Shown piece after piece: positions 37,730 to 46,590 of a DNA stretch of 64,000 nucleotides. This stretch comes from Bacillota bacterium (GTDB taxonomy: Bacteria; Bacillota; Clostridia; Acetivibrionales; DSM-1351), in the NCBI GenBank assembly GCA_023444055.1, contig JAEZRV010000090.1, positions 130,916 through 194,915 on the forward strand, given 5' to 3'. The translations under genes and the position numbers were made by a program. Each line of letters begins with the position of its first letter. Position 1 is the stretch's first letter. The notes under the pieces were generated by a model. That model was given only the letters and a program-made list of their open reading frames with translations, searched no databases and was not told the DNA's origin.

Positions 37730-37766
37730 AAAGGAGCGGTCCATAATCCCGCTCCTTTGATTTTGT
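37730..37766 (+). terminator. Hairpin terminator of the acyl-CoA synthetase gene
   Basis: AAAGGAGCGG and CCGCTCCTTT around a short loop, followed by a T-rich stretch, 14 bases after the stop codon. Confidence 0.88.
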
Positions 37767-37837
37767 TTGAATTTCCTTTGAATTATAGATGTGTATAAGT
37801 TATAACCCATCTAGTAGTGAATATATTTTAAAACAAC

Positions 37838-37870
37838 AAAAAAACCTTGACAGTGACCTGCCAAGGTTTT
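37838..37870 (-). terminator. Hairpin terminator after the tRNA fragment
   Basis: On the minus strand AACCTTGGCAG pairs with CTGTCAAGGTT, then seven Ts. It begins one to two bases after the CCA of the truncated tRNA copy. Confidence 0.8.
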
Positions 37871-37872
37871 GG

Positions 37873-37894
37873 TGGTCGGAGTGAGAGGACTTGA
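37873..37894 (-). pseudogene. Truncated copy of tRNA-Pro 3' end
   Basis: 22 bases identical to the 3' end of the intact tRNA-Pro (38055-38076), in the same orientation, including CCA and the acceptor 3' strand. No anticodon arm, D arm or 5' acceptor half is adjacent; the sequence upstream diverges within the T arm. Like the intact gene it is followed at once by a terminator hairpin. Confidence 0.75.
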
Positions 37895-38005
37895 CGTCAG
37901 CTTCACTTTGCTCGCTGCCTGCCGCCTCGACTTTAGTCTCGGCACACTCAGCTAAAAATGCTTCGCATTTTCTTAACGCTTCGTGCCTTCTCAGGTTCAA
38001 GTCCT
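37886..38005. repeat. 120-bp hairpin-rich element with tRNA-derived inverted ends
   Basis: Bounded by AGGACTTGA and its inverted copy TCAAGTCCT, both part of tRNA T-arm sequence. Inside, GC-richer than its surroundings, are small hairpins such as AAATGC/GCATTT and GACT/AGTC. It appears inserted in, or to have replaced the 5' part of, a second tRNA-Pro gene. An open frame through it (37800-38000, minus) reads across the tRNA fragment and terminator and is not considered a gene. Confidence 0.5.
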
Positions 38006-38018
38006 AATTTTTTTGCAC

Positions 38019-38051
38019 AAAAAAGCCATGACATAAACCTGTCACGGCTTT
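38019..38051 (-). terminator. Hairpin terminator of tRNA-Pro
   Basis: On the minus strand AAAGCCGTGACAG pairs with the complementary strand TGTCATGGCTTT, with one G-T, ending in Ts, directly after the tRNA CCA. Confidence 0.85.
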
Positions 38052-38054
38052 AGC

Positions 38055-38130
38055 TGGTCGGAGTGAGAGGACTTGAACCTCCAGCATCTTGGTCCCAAAC
38101 CAAGCGCGCTGCCAATTGCGCTACACCCCG
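38055..38130 (-). tRNA. tRNA-Pro (anticodon TGG)
   Basis: 76 bases with encoded CCA. Acceptor CGGGGTG pairs with CACTCCG (one G-T); D-stem GCGC/GCGC; anticodon stem CTTGG/CCAAG with loop TTTGGGA (anticodon TGG at 34-36); T-stem GGAGG/CCTCT around TTCAAGT; discriminator A. All four arms fold, so the gene should be functional. Confidence 0.97.
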
Positions 38131-38682
38131 ATAAAGAAAATCTTGCTTATAAAAAGCATTATTTCTAACATATTTAGTTAGTGATTTGCTACTTGATAAC
38201 CTCAAGTGCAAATGTATTGTACTATAGCCTTGAAATATTAGCAACACTCATTTTAGATATATATTTGCCATTATCTTTATGTTTCTTCATTATTCTCTTG
38301 ATTGCATGAGTTTTAGGCATCACATGCAAAATGTTTTAAATATTTTATTCTTACCATTTTCTCTTATCTGTTAACTTTAGAACTAATTTTCTAAAAAAAT
38401 TATTTCATTTTTAGTGGTAATATGTAACACAATTGAAATGATAATTGACTTGATACATTATTTGAGTTTTTCTATAATAAATAAATACATTATTTTTTAT
38501 CATTTTTTAGCTGGTAATAGTTTACTTCGGATATTGCTAATTTTTAATAATACAATATATGTTTAAATAAAAACCATCCCTCGCTATTTCTGCCAAAAAA
38601 TGTGTATTTTCATAATGTTATTATAAATATTGGGCATGGTCATATTTATCTGCAAAAGCTAGTTTTGAAAGGAGTGGTACAT
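38131..38682. other. AT-rich spacer, no gene recognised
   Basis: About 550 AT-rich bases between the tRNA gene and the thiolase-like gene. The only structure seen is a perfect 7-bp palindromic pair TTGCATG/CATGCAA (38302-38329) around a 14-base loop. No credible open frame, riboswitch or transposase remnant was seen. Confidence 0.6.
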
Positions 38683-39393
38683 ATACAACGTATTTTGGGA
38701 CAGATGAGACGAGCTATTCAGGACTATAATATGATTGAAGATGGTGACAAAATTGCAGTAGGTGTTAGTGGTGGAAAAGACAGTATGACATTGCTTTCCG
38801 CTTTGCAGCAACTGAAAAGATTTTATCCAAAAAAGTTTGAAATCGAAGCAATTACTCTTACTATGGATGTTGGAAATGCTGATTTTACTCCAGTTGCAGA
38901 GTACTGCCGCCAGATAGGTGTAAATTATACTATTGAAGAAACCATGATTGGCAAAATTGTTTTTGAAATTCGACAAGAGCAGAATCCTTGTTCTATGTGT
39001 GCAAATCTTAGGAGAGGCGCTCTTCATAATGTCGCTAAAAAATTAGGATGTAATAAGGTAGCTCTAGGGCACCATAGAGATGATTCAATTGAAACCTTAT
39101 TGCTTAGTACGTTTTTTGAAGGTAGAATACATACATTTTCTCCAGTAACCTATCTTTCTAAAAAAGACTTATACCTCATTAGACCACTTATTTACACTGA
39201 GGAAAGTCAAATTAAGTGTATTGCAAAATCAGGGCAGTTTCCTATTGTAAAAAGCCCCTGTAAATATGATGGGAATACAAAACGCCAGTACATCAAAGAT
39301 TTAATCTATGATCTTCAAAAAGATAAAAGAGATATAAAAAGTAATTTATTTGGGGCAATTAAACGAGCAGAGATTGATGGTTGGCATGAATAA
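38683..39393 (+). CDS. tRNA thiolation enzyme, TtcA/TilS-like PP-loop ATPase
   Basis: About 236 residues. VGVSGGKDSMTLL is the PP-loop (adenylation of a tRNA base); CSMC (residues about 104-107) and a later Cys, as in SPCKYDG, match the Fe-S cysteines of TtcA-type enzymes that make 2-thiocytidine or related thiolated bases. GHHRDDSIETLLLSTFFEG is conserved in the family. The start is uncertain: homologues begin M-Q-[KR]-[IL]-L, and the matching codon here is ATA at 38683, eight bases after an excellent AAAGGAG (38668-38674). The only in-frame ATG, at 38602, would add 27 unrelated residues. Monocistronic. Confidence 0.85.
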   Translation: MQRILGQMRRAIQDYNMIEDGDKIAVGVSGGKDSMTLLSALQQLKRFYPKKFEIEAITLTMDVGNADFTPVAEYCRQIGVNYTIEETMIGKIVFEIRQEQNPCSMCANLRRGALHNVAKKLGCNKVALGHHRDDSIETLLLSTFFEGRIHTFSPVTYLSKKDLYLIRPLIYTEESQIKCIAKSGQFPIVKSPCKYDGNTKRQYIKDLIYDLQKDKRDIKSNLFGAIKRAEIDGWHE

Positions 39394-39518
39394 AGAAGCT
39401 GTCCCGATAGAAACGTAATAGTTTTCATACCTATTCTCTTTACTGCTATTATCAATTTGTAGACCAGCTATTTATGATCTACTAGAAATCATAATTATCG
39501 TTGGAGGTAAAATTTAAA

Positions 39519-42365
39519 ATGAATACATACATAAGAAAAAGTCTAGCACTTTTATTGGTGTTAGCTACTTTATTGGTAACTTTGAGTACTACTGTCATTG
39601 CTGCACCACAAGTTATTAATCAAACAGTAGAAAAGCAAAATATAACATCCGGGGTCATTTTGGAAAATTACCACCGTTTTACAACCAGTGGCTGGATTGA
39701 ATCAGATGTGCTAAGAGTGGACCTGTCAAATGATAATGTTAAAGTGGATACTCTTATTAATAGGAATGGCGTAACCAAAATGTCCTCTGTTAAAAATCTT
39801 GCAAGTACCAGTGGTGCTATAGCCGCTGTAAATGGAAGCTTTTTTGACATGAAGTCAGGCGATGTATTTGGTCCGGTAATGTCATCTAGTGAGTTTGCTG
39901 TTGCAGCTACAAATAATAGCAAAGATTTAGCCACATTTTCTCTAGATGACATGAACAATGCACTATTTACATATTGGGACACAAAAGTTGAATTAATAAC
40001 ACCAAGCGGAGAACGGAAGCCTATTGCAGCATATAATAGATACAATAATTACTACAATAAGAATATGTACATTGTAGACTCTAAATGGGGTCATAAAACA
40101 CCTGGTGTGACTGAAAAATATCCTCAGTGGTTGGAAATGGTTGTTGAAAATGGTGTTGTTAAAGAATTTCGTGAAAATATGCCAGGAATTGAAATCCCAA
40201 AAAATGGCTATGTTGTGATGGCCACATTCGGGCACCAGAAAGTACTTACTGATAACTTCAAAATTGGTGATCCTGTTGATTTTGATGTTACATTAAATGT
40301 AGACTCTAGTAATATGAAGATGGCACTAACTGGAGGTACACTGCTGGTTAAGGATGGTAATGTTATCTCCAATTTTACGCATTTATCAACATCTCCTAGT
40401 ACTAGAGCACCTAGAACAGCTGTAGGTACCACAGCAGACGGTAAAACTCTGATAGTTGTCGCTGTTGATGGCAGGTCAAAATCCAGTATTGGTATGACTC
40501 AATCAGAATTAGCAGCATATATGAAAGAACTTGGTTGCAACTATGCCATTAACTTTGATGGCGGTGGTTCTACTGCTATGGTTGCCAGAACTGCTGGAAC
40601 AAACAGTCTCAGCACGATAAATACTCCTTCTGAAGGTGATAGGGGGGTTTCTGCTTCCCTTGGTATTTTCTCTATTGCACCAAAAGGTCCTGTTGATTCC
40701 CTACTTGTTACTTCATATGAAGATAATGTTTTTGTTAATACTTCTCGTGCTTTTACTGCAAAAGGTATAGACAAATATCTCAATCCAGTTAAAATTAATT
40801 CTGATGATATTAAATGGTCTGTATCAGGTGTTAAGGGTACATTCAAAGGAAACACCTTATACCCAACTTCTGTTGGAGAAGGAATTGTTACAGCTACTTT
40901 AGGTGAAAATATAGTTGGTACCTGCCCAATTAGTGTATTAAGCAGTCCTGTCAAGCTAGAACTCAATGTAGATAAATTAAATACCCAATCAGGTAAAACA
41001 ACCACTTTTGCTGTAAAGGGTTTTAACAAAAATGGTTATTGTGCAAGCATCCATCCTTCTCATATAAAATGGGGTGTAACAGGGAAAGTCGGAACCGTTA
41101 ACTCTAATGAATTTACTGCTGCTGAAAGAGGTACTGGATATGTTTCAGCAGCATTTGCAGGAGTTTCAGTTTATTGCCCAGTATCAATAGCACAGCCTGG
41201 TGAGAAAAAGATTATTGAGGACTTTAAGTCTGATACAATGAAGCTTGACCTATCGTCAAAAAGTGTAACAGCAACATATTCAAAAGCTTCAAATGTATAT
41301 AAATCAGCACCATATTCAGCAAAGCTTAAATATGACTTTACAAAGGACGTTCAAAACAGCAGAGCCGCTTATATTAACCTTCCAAATGGAGGCTATGCAT
41401 TAGATCCTACTACTTCAAAGCTGGGCTTGTGGGTTTACAGCTCAGCAAAGAAACCAGTTTGGATAGGTGCAATGATCTATGATAAAAAAGGAAATGTCTA
41501 TTATAAATATTTTACAAAGGGTGTAACTTGGACTGGCTGGAAATATCTAGAAATATCTCTTGATGATGTAGATACTCCAAGTAAAATTACCAAGGTTTAT
41601 GCTGTTGAAGCAACAAAGACAAAAGCATCAGGCACACTATATTTTGATAATTTAACCATGTTTTATTCCGGATATCCAGATGTAGCTGTCACTAAGACGA
41701 CTACTAGTACAATTCCAAAGGATGCAGACTACAAGGAACGCACTGTATCGGGTACAGATTCCTTTAGTTTCTCAGTATTTGGACAGTCGCAAGGCTACAC
41801 TGCCGAAAAAAATAAAACTCAAATGACTATGCTAAACTCTCTTGCTAATACGATAACTAAGGGATTCGGTGCCTCTGTAGTTGTTGGAAAAGTTGATAAT
41901 CTTTCTACAAAAACAAAAGTACCATTCTTATCAACGACCTCTGGCTACAAAGCTATTGATAATAATGGTAACAGACTAATACAGCTTAAAACTTTCAAGA
42001 ACAATAGTATGAGACTTACAGATTCAAATCAATGGTTCTGGTTTAATAAGCAGCTAAGTTCCTTCACAGGAAATAACTTGTTTGTATTCCTTGCCATAGA
42101 CCCTAATGACTTCAACGATGCTAAAGAGGGTACTCTTTTAAAGGAAACACTAACAAATTATAAAAAGCAGAATCCAGCCAAGAATGTTTGGGTGTTCTAC
42201 AATGGCTCAACCAACTCAAGCTATATGGAACGTGGAGTTAAGTACATATCTACTGCTGGATTTGACAGCCCCGGTTTTAGTGATAAGAATAAAAAAGCAG
42301 CCAAGTTTGTATCAGTGAAAACAAAAGGCAATACTGTTACATATCAGTTTAAATCCTTTAATTAA
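39519..42365 (+). CDS. Secreted phosphodiester glycosidase, multi-domain
   Basis: 948 residues from the ATG at 39519 (GGAGG 11 bases upstream); the TTG at 39501 lies in the RBS. Signal peptide 1-27 (cleavage near VIAAPQ). Residues about 40-400 are a NAGPA-type phosphodiester glycosidase (AIAAVNGSFFDMKSGDVFGP, NYAINFDGGGSTAMVAR), which removes a glycosyl phosphodiester; bacterial versions are thought to act on exopolysaccharide or wall polymers. Two Ig-like segments (about 400-560: VKLELNVDKLNTQSGKTTTF), a carbohydrate-binding-like jelly roll (about 565-725: KIIEDFKSDTMKLDLSS) and a C-terminal domain of about 200 residues resembling a degenerate calcineurin-like fold follow. It may trim or remodel the surface polysaccharide (inference). 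Confidence 0.8.
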   Translation: MNTYIRKSLALLLVLATLLVTLSTTVIAAPQVINQTVEKQNITSGVILENYHRFTTSGWIESDVLRVDLSNDNVKVDTLINRNGVTKMSSVKNLASTSGAIAAVNGSFFDMKSGDVFGPVMSSSEFAVAATNNSKDLATFSLDDMNNALFTYWDTKVELITPSGERKPIAAYNRYNNYYNKNMYIVDSKWGHKTPGVTEKYPQWLEMVVENGVVKEFRENMPGIEIPKNGYVVMATFGHQKVLTDNFKIGDPVDFDVTLNVDSSNMKMALTGGTLLVKDGNVISNFTHLSTSPSTRAPRTAVGTTADGKTLIVVAVDGRSKSSIGMTQSELAAYMKELGCNYAINFDGGGSTAMVARTAGTNSLSTINTPSEGDRGVSASLGIFSIAPKGPVDSLLVTSYEDNVFVNTSRAFTAKGIDKYLNPVKINSDDIKWSVSGVKGTFKGNTLYPTSVGEGIVTATLGENIVGTCPISVLSSPVKLELNVDKLNTQSGKTTTFAVKGFNKNGYCASIHPSHIKWGVTGKVGTVNSNEFTAAERGTGYVSAAFAGVSVYCPVSIAQPGEKKIIEDFKSDTMKLDLSSKSVTATYSKASNVYKSAPYSAKLKYDFTKDVQNSRAAYINLPNGGYALDPTTSKLGLWVYSSAKKPVWIGAMIYDKKGNVYYKYFTKGVTWTGWKYLEISLDDVDTPSKITKVYAVEATKTKASGTLYFDNLTMFYSGYPDVAVTKTTTSTIPKDADYKERTVSGTDSFSFSVFGQSQGYTAEKNKTQMTMLNSLANTITKGFGASVVVGKVDNLSTKTKVPFLSTTSGYKAIDNNGNRLIQLKTFKNNSMRLTDSNQWFWFNKQLSSFTGNNLFVFLAIDPNDFNDAKEGTLLKETLTNYKKQNPAKNVWVFYNGSTNSSYMERGVKYISTAGFDSPGFSDKNKKAAKFVSVKTKGNTVTYQFKSFN

Positions 42366-42440
42366 GAACTTAGTGCTTAGGAAATACTTTACCCAAAAGA
42401 GTTGGATAGTAATTCTATACACAAAATTATTTATGGTACT

Positions 42441-42474
42441 AAAAAATACGCTGACAATTGTCAGCGTATTTTTT
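42441..42474. terminator. Bidirectional hairpin terminator
   Basis: AAATACGCTGACA and TGTCAGCGTATTT around a short AT turn with an A run on one side and a T run on the other, between convergent genes. The same 8-base core ATACGCTG recurs in the terminator at 52127-52157. Confidence 0.92.
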
Positions 42475-42534
42475 ATATAATGTATCACAGTTGACTTTAT
42501 TACTTAGTATAAGTCTCTTTTTCAAAATTGCTAA

Positions 42535-43407
42535 TTAAGGTAATTGCTCTATTTTGTTTTTTAGGTATGCCTCAAATTCTTGCTTTAAATCATCTCTCTT
42601 CAAAGAAAATTCTACTGTAGCCTTTAGAAAACCTATTCTATCTCCTACATCAAACCTATCACCTTCAAAATCATATGCATACATAGCTTCTCTTTCCATT
42701 AATTTTTCGAGTGCATCAGTTAACCATATTTCTCCATTCTTACCTGGCGTAGCTGATTCTAAAAATTCAAATATTCGTGGAGATATAATATATCTTCCCA
42801 ATATTGCAATATTAGATGGCGCCTGTTCAACTTCCGGCTTTTCTACTAACCCCTTTACCTTGTATACCCTCTCATCAATCTGCTTTCCTGCTATAATGCC
42901 ATACTTTGTGACATCCTGGAGAGGTACTTTTTGAACTCCTAGAATAGTTGTTCTATATTCATTGTAAACTTCCATAAGTTGTTTGATGCATGGTACTTTT
43001 GAGTCAACTATATCGTCACCAAGCATTACTGCAAATGGTTCATCTCCAATAAAAGATTTAGCACAATATATTGCATGTCCTAACCCTTTTGCTTCCTTCT
43101 GTCTTATATAATGAATGTTTGCGATATTCGAAATGTTTTGGACCTCACTTAATAGTTCTTGTTTACCTTTCCTATGAAGTTCCTCTTCAAGCTCATATGA
43201 TTTGTCAAAATGATCCTCAATAGCTCTTTTATTTCTTCCTGATATTATAAGTATATCTTCAATGCCCGCATTAGCCGCCTCTTCAACAATGTACTGAATT
43301 GTTGGCTTGTCCACAATAGGAATCATCTCTTTGGGTTGTGCCTTAGTAGCAGGTAAAAATCTAGTCCCAAGCCCTGCAGCTGGTATTATTGCCTTTCTTA
43401 CCTTCAT
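42535..43407 (-). CDS. galU: UTP-glucose-1-phosphate uridylyltransferase
   Basis: Makes UDP-glucose for surface glycans and lipids. 290 residues from the ATG at 43407, which has GGAGG five bases upstream; the in-frame ATG at 43419 lies in the RBS. KAIIPAAGLGTRFLPATKAQPKEMIPIVDKP spans the nucleotide-binding loop, and VMLGDDIV, GIIAGKQID, VEKPEVEQAPSN and PGKNGEIWLTDALE are GalU signatures. Its leader is unusually structured (see 43436-43585). Confidence 0.95.
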   Translation of the reverse strand: MKVRKAIIPAAGLGTRFLPATKAQPKEMIPIVDKPTIQYIVEEAANAGIEDILIISGRNKRAIEDHFDKSYELEEELHRKGKQELLSEVQNISNIANIHYIRQKEAKGLGHAIYCAKSFIGDEPFAVMLGDDIVDSKVPCIKQLMEVYNEYRTTILGVQKVPLQDVTKYGIIAGKQIDERVYKVKGLVEKPEVEQAPSNIAILGRYIISPRIFEFLESATPGKNGEIWLTDALEKLMEREAMYAYDFEGDRFDVGDRIGFLKATVEFSLKRDDLKQEFEAYLKNKIEQLP

Positions 43408-43435
43408 AAAATCCTCCATGAGTACTAATTTTTAT

Positions 43436-43585
43436 AACGCCTATATTCAAAAATGAAATTTTTCGATTGTAGAAAAATTTCATTACATCAGCGGCGTTTC
43501 AACGAGGCGGGAGATATTCTCACTGCCTGAAAACCAAAGCAGTACCCGCCACTTATAGAAGTGGGGGACACTTTCTTGCCTCGTT
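43436..43585 (-). ncRNA. Highly structured 150-base leader or IS-derived RNA upstream of galU
   Basis: In the minus-strand (mRNA) sense: an outer AACGAGGC/GCCTCGTT stem (43578-43585 with 43501-43508) encloses two hairpins, CCCACTT/AAGTGGCGGG-type and ACTGC/GCAGT, forming a three-way junction. Beyond it, AACGCC/GGCGTT (43493-43498 with 43436-43441) encloses a perfect 12-bp hairpin ATGAAATTTTTC/GAAAAATTTCAT. It ends 29 bases before the galU ATG. It matches no riboswitch class I know. The CCACTT-AAGTGG hairpin resembles ends of IS200/IS605 elements (recollection, unverified). The rest of the gap to 44005 is AT-rich with a tatataatta tandem near 43890-43915. Confidence 0.55.
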
Positions 43586-44005
43586 ATATAATAAATATTA
43601 ACATATTTTTCTTTTCACTAACAACATTTATTAAAACAATAAATATTATTTCCCACGAATGTATAGCAATGATACTCGCTTTAAAATTAAACCGTGAATA
43701 AATATTCTAATTTATTTAAGGCTAGGTTTACTTTTCTATCTTAATAAACATAACTGTCATAACATGGTTTGTAAGTTAGTATATTGTAATATTTATACTT
43801 ATTACTAATATTGATAAAATTATTATAACAAAAATATAAAAAAATGAAAATTATATATTTACAATGAAATAATTAGCACGTATTATTATATATAATTATA
43901 TATAATTATATCTATTTATTATTTTTTTTGCAGGTAAAAGGCAGCCTAAAAACCTACTTAAATAATAATTTAACTAATGTGATAATTGCGGGGGTGATAT
44001 TGTTT

Positions 44006-44299
44006 ATGGAATTTTGTAAATGTGGTTCTTTAAAAGTCAACGGGAGTTGTACTAATAAAAAATGTGAATATCACATTAAATCAATGGTTGAATTAGCGAC
44101 TCCACAGCAGATTGAATATATTAAGGAACTTGCAGATCAGTTGGCTGATGATATTAGTGAGATTAATTTTGAAACTCTAAGTAAATCCGAGGCTGTAGAC
44201 ATTATTGATGAATATCTAGAAAAATTAGAAGATGTTGAAAAAAAGCTCTCGCCAGATACAGCATTACTTGACGATGAAGATAATGAGGATGATTTATAA
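44006..44299 (+). CDS. Small acidic protein with N-terminal zinc-ribbon-like Cys cluster
   Basis: 97 residues from the ATG at 44006, preceded by GGGGGTGAT; an upstream in-frame ATG (43928) adds 26 residues that look non-coding. MEFCKCGSLKVNGSCTNKKC has four Cys suited to one zinc. ATPQQIEYIKELADQL resembles a short helical motif found in many Firmicutes proteins of unknown role, and the C-terminus is very acidic (DDEDNEDDL). No family assigned. A terminator follows directly. Confidence 0.7.
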   Translation: MEFCKCGSLKVNGSCTNKKCEYHIKSMVELATPQQIEYIKELADQLADDISEINFETLSKSEAVDIIDEYLEKLEDVEKKLSPDTALLDDEDNEDDL

Positions 44300-44315
44300 A
44301 ATCAGTTCAGATTAG

Positions 44316-44348
44316 AAGGCAAGGAGATTAACGCTCCTTGCCTTCTTC
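44316..44348 (+). terminator. Hairpin terminator of the small zinc-ribbon-like gene
   Basis: AAGGCAAGGAG and CTCCTTGCCTT around a seven-base loop, followed by a CTTCTTG stretch. The following 240 bases to 44587 show nothing recognisable. Confidence 0.85.
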
Positions 44349-44587
44349 TTGTTGATAACTTATGATTAACCTATCTTGTTAAACATGTGGATATGTGAAA
44401 AAACTATTGTACATATTTATAAACATAGCTTAAATCAAGCATTTATCTAATATATCAATGTTAGTATCCTGTGTAAACTAGTATGTGTGTAGTATGTGTG
44501 TAGTGTGTATAAGTCTGTTAATAAAGTGATTTAGCACTTCAAATACCTGTGGATAATTAACAAAATAACGCTATAAATTATAATCAC

Positions 44588-46516
44588 CTATTCTAAGTCT
44601 TTTATAATTAGTCCATAACCATAAGGAAATAATGCGTCGTATCCATTAGTTTGATTATTTAATGTCATTGGCAGTTGTTTAATATTTTTCGGCCAGCTTA
44701 TAGGAAGTTTTGCCTCAAAGTTATAGTTACCATATAGAACTTTAGCAATTTCACCGCCTTCAGTTCCAGGAAGCCAGGCTTCAACGAAACCATCCCACTT
44801 ATTAATTTCACCCGTTACTATTCTAGGTCTACCAGAGATTAAAACAACAACAAGAGGTTTTTTTGCTGCATATGCTGCTTTTAGTGTAGCCTCATTTTCC
44901 TCCAATACGGTTCCTCGAGTTAGACTAAGGCTTTCATCATCACCCTTGCCTTCAGCATATGGATATTCTCCTATTACAGCCACTATAACGTCCGCATCCT
45001 TTAATTTATCTTTTTCCGTAATAATAGCAACTCCATTTTTACTGGCAATCTCTTTAAAGCCATCTAAAATCGTTGTACCACTCATCCAATGTCCCTTATA
45101 TGGGTCATCTTGTCCACCCTGCCATGTTTTTGTCCATCCTCCACATTGTATTCCAATATTATCTGAGGCGGGGCCTATTACCGCTATTTTCTTATATTTA
45201 GCATTATTTAAAGGTAATACCTTATTTTTATTCTTGAGTAGAACTAATGACTTTCTAACAGCTTCTTCAGCAATTTGTTTACTTTTATAATTTCTAAGTA
45301 TAAAATTCTGTTCTGTAGCTCCCTTATTCTCAAACTTGCCCATTTCCATCTTGACTCTGAGGACTCTTGTTACAGCATCATCAATACGCTCTTCTTTTAT
45401 ATCTTTGTTTTCTATAGCACTTATTAAAGCTTCATAACATTCCTTCCATGACGTATCTTCCATAAGAACATCTAATCCTGCGTTTACGGCTAAGACTACC
45501 CTAGTATACATTGAGTCTCCCTTAAGCTGATGAACACCGTTATAATCGCTTATAACCAGCCCATTAAAACCTATAGAACTCTTTAACACATTTTGAATAA
45601 GCTCTTTGTTGCCATGATTTTTTTCACCATTTATACTACTATATGAAACCATTATACTTTTAACCCCTGCTTTAACAGCTTCCTTATATACAGGAATATA
45701 GTAATCATGTAATTCTTTCTGACTTATTTTAGCATCACCTTGATCTAAAAGGTAGCTGCTATCACCTGTTCCAAACGCCACAGCTCCATCAGCTATATAG
45801 TGCTTCGCGCATGCTATAATTCCATTCTCCTGCAATGCCTTTATATAAGGAATTGCCATTAAACTCACCAAATCAGAATTCTCGCTGAAACATTCATAGG
45901 TTCTTCCCCATCTAATATCATTGCAAACAGCAACTGTAGGTGAAAAGGTCCAATCAATGCCTGTCGCTGTTAATTCCTTCGCATTGTCATTAGCAATATT
46001 CTTTATAAGTTGAGCATCTCCGCTAGCACCTAATCCAATATTGTGAGGATAAATGACTGTATCCTGCATGTTATTATTACCATGTACAGCATCAACAGCA
46101 AATAAAAGTGGAATGGCTAATTTAGTTTCCTTAGCCGCCTCTTTATACCTATCAATCATCTTCTTCCACTCACCCATATTGTTTTCATCCGGTGAAGATC
46201 CACCTGCTGCAAATACAGACCCAATATAATAGTTTTTTATATCCTCAATAGAAATTGCTCTTCTCTCGACCTGTAACATTTGACCCACTTTTTCTTCACG
46301 AGTCATGTTCTTTAAGAAAAGTTTGATATTTTCATCAACTGATTTTGAACTGTCATATAATGCTTTTAGGTCGTGTATCGGCTCATTATTGCTAGCTGAA
46401 CTAGTAGATATACTTATAGGATTAACTTCATTCGAAACATTTGAACTATTGCAACCGCAAAGCAATCCAAATATCAATAACATTGCTGAAAATTTCTTAA
46501 TATACTTTATTTTCAA
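44588..46516 (-). CDS. GH3 beta-glucosidase, predicted lipoprotein
   Basis: 642 residues from the TTG at 46516, chosen because AGGAGG lies seven bases upstream; the ATG at 46573 would put 19 residues before the signal peptide. A lipobox FGLLCGC with Cys +1 indicates a membrane-anchored, outward-facing enzyme. GH3 N-domain: KVGQMLQVERRAIS, VDAVHGNNNM, NDIRWGRTYEC, KHYIADGA and the nucleophile Asp in LVISDYNGVHQL (about residue 320). C-domain with GPASDNIGIQCGGWT and ADVIVAVIGEYPYAEGKGDD. It should release terminal glucose or xylose from oligosaccharides. Confidence 0.9.
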   Translation of the reverse strand: MKIKYIKKFSAMLLIFGLLCGCNSSNVSNEVNPISISTSSASNNEPIHDLKALYDSSKSVDENIKLFLKNMTREEKVGQMLQVERRAISIEDIKNYYIGSVFAAGGSSPDENNMGEWKKMIDRYKEAAKETKLAIPLLFAVDAVHGNNNMQDTVIYPHNIGLGASGDAQLIKNIANDNAKELTATGIDWTFSPTVAVCNDIRWGRTYECFSENSDLVSLMAIPYIKALQENGIIACAKHYIADGAVAFGTGDSSYLLDQGDAKISQKELHDYYIPVYKEAVKAGVKSIMVSYSSINGEKNHGNKELIQNVLKSSIGFNGLVISDYNGVHQLKGDSMYTRVVLAVNAGLDVLMEDTSWKECYEALISAIENKDIKEERIDDAVTRVLRVKMEMGKFENKGATEQNFILRNYKSKQIAEEAVRKSLVLLKNKNKVLPLNNAKYKKIAVIGPASDNIGIQCGGWTKTWQGGQDDPYKGHWMSGTTILDGFKEIASKNGVAIITEKDKLKDADVIVAVIGEYPYAEGKGDDESLSLTRGTVLEENEATLKAAYAAKKPLVVVLISGRPRIVTGEINKWDGFVEAWLPGTEGGEIAKVLYGNYNFEAKLPISWPKNIKQLPMTLNNQTNGYDALFPYGYGLIIKDLE

Positions 46517-46590
46517 GATAATTCCTCCTCTTATATGTAATATAATATTATTAAATTTTAACTCAAAATACAATAATAAAAGTAATTTAC

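Noticed and set aside
37800..38000. 66-residue minus-strand frame
   Set aside because: It runs through a hairpin terminator and a tRNA 3' fragment, so it is not a protein gene.
38302..38329. TTGCATG/CATGCAA hairpin as a terminator or regulatory site
   Set aside because: No T run and not placed at a gene end; a chance palindrome in AT-rich DNA is as likely.
40541..41029. 162-residue minus-strand frame
   Set aside because: Antisense to the phosphodiester glycosidase gene; no RBS and no recognisable fold.
43436..43585. Cyclic-di-GMP, SAM, T-box or purine riboswitch upstream of galU
   Set aside because: None of the conserved core sequences I know for those classes is present; only the base-paired stems are convincing.
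43928..44005. 26-residue N-terminal extension of the zinc-ribbon-like protein
   Set aside because: No RBS at 43928; the ATG at 44006 has GGGGGTGAT and starts the conserved-looking Cys motif.
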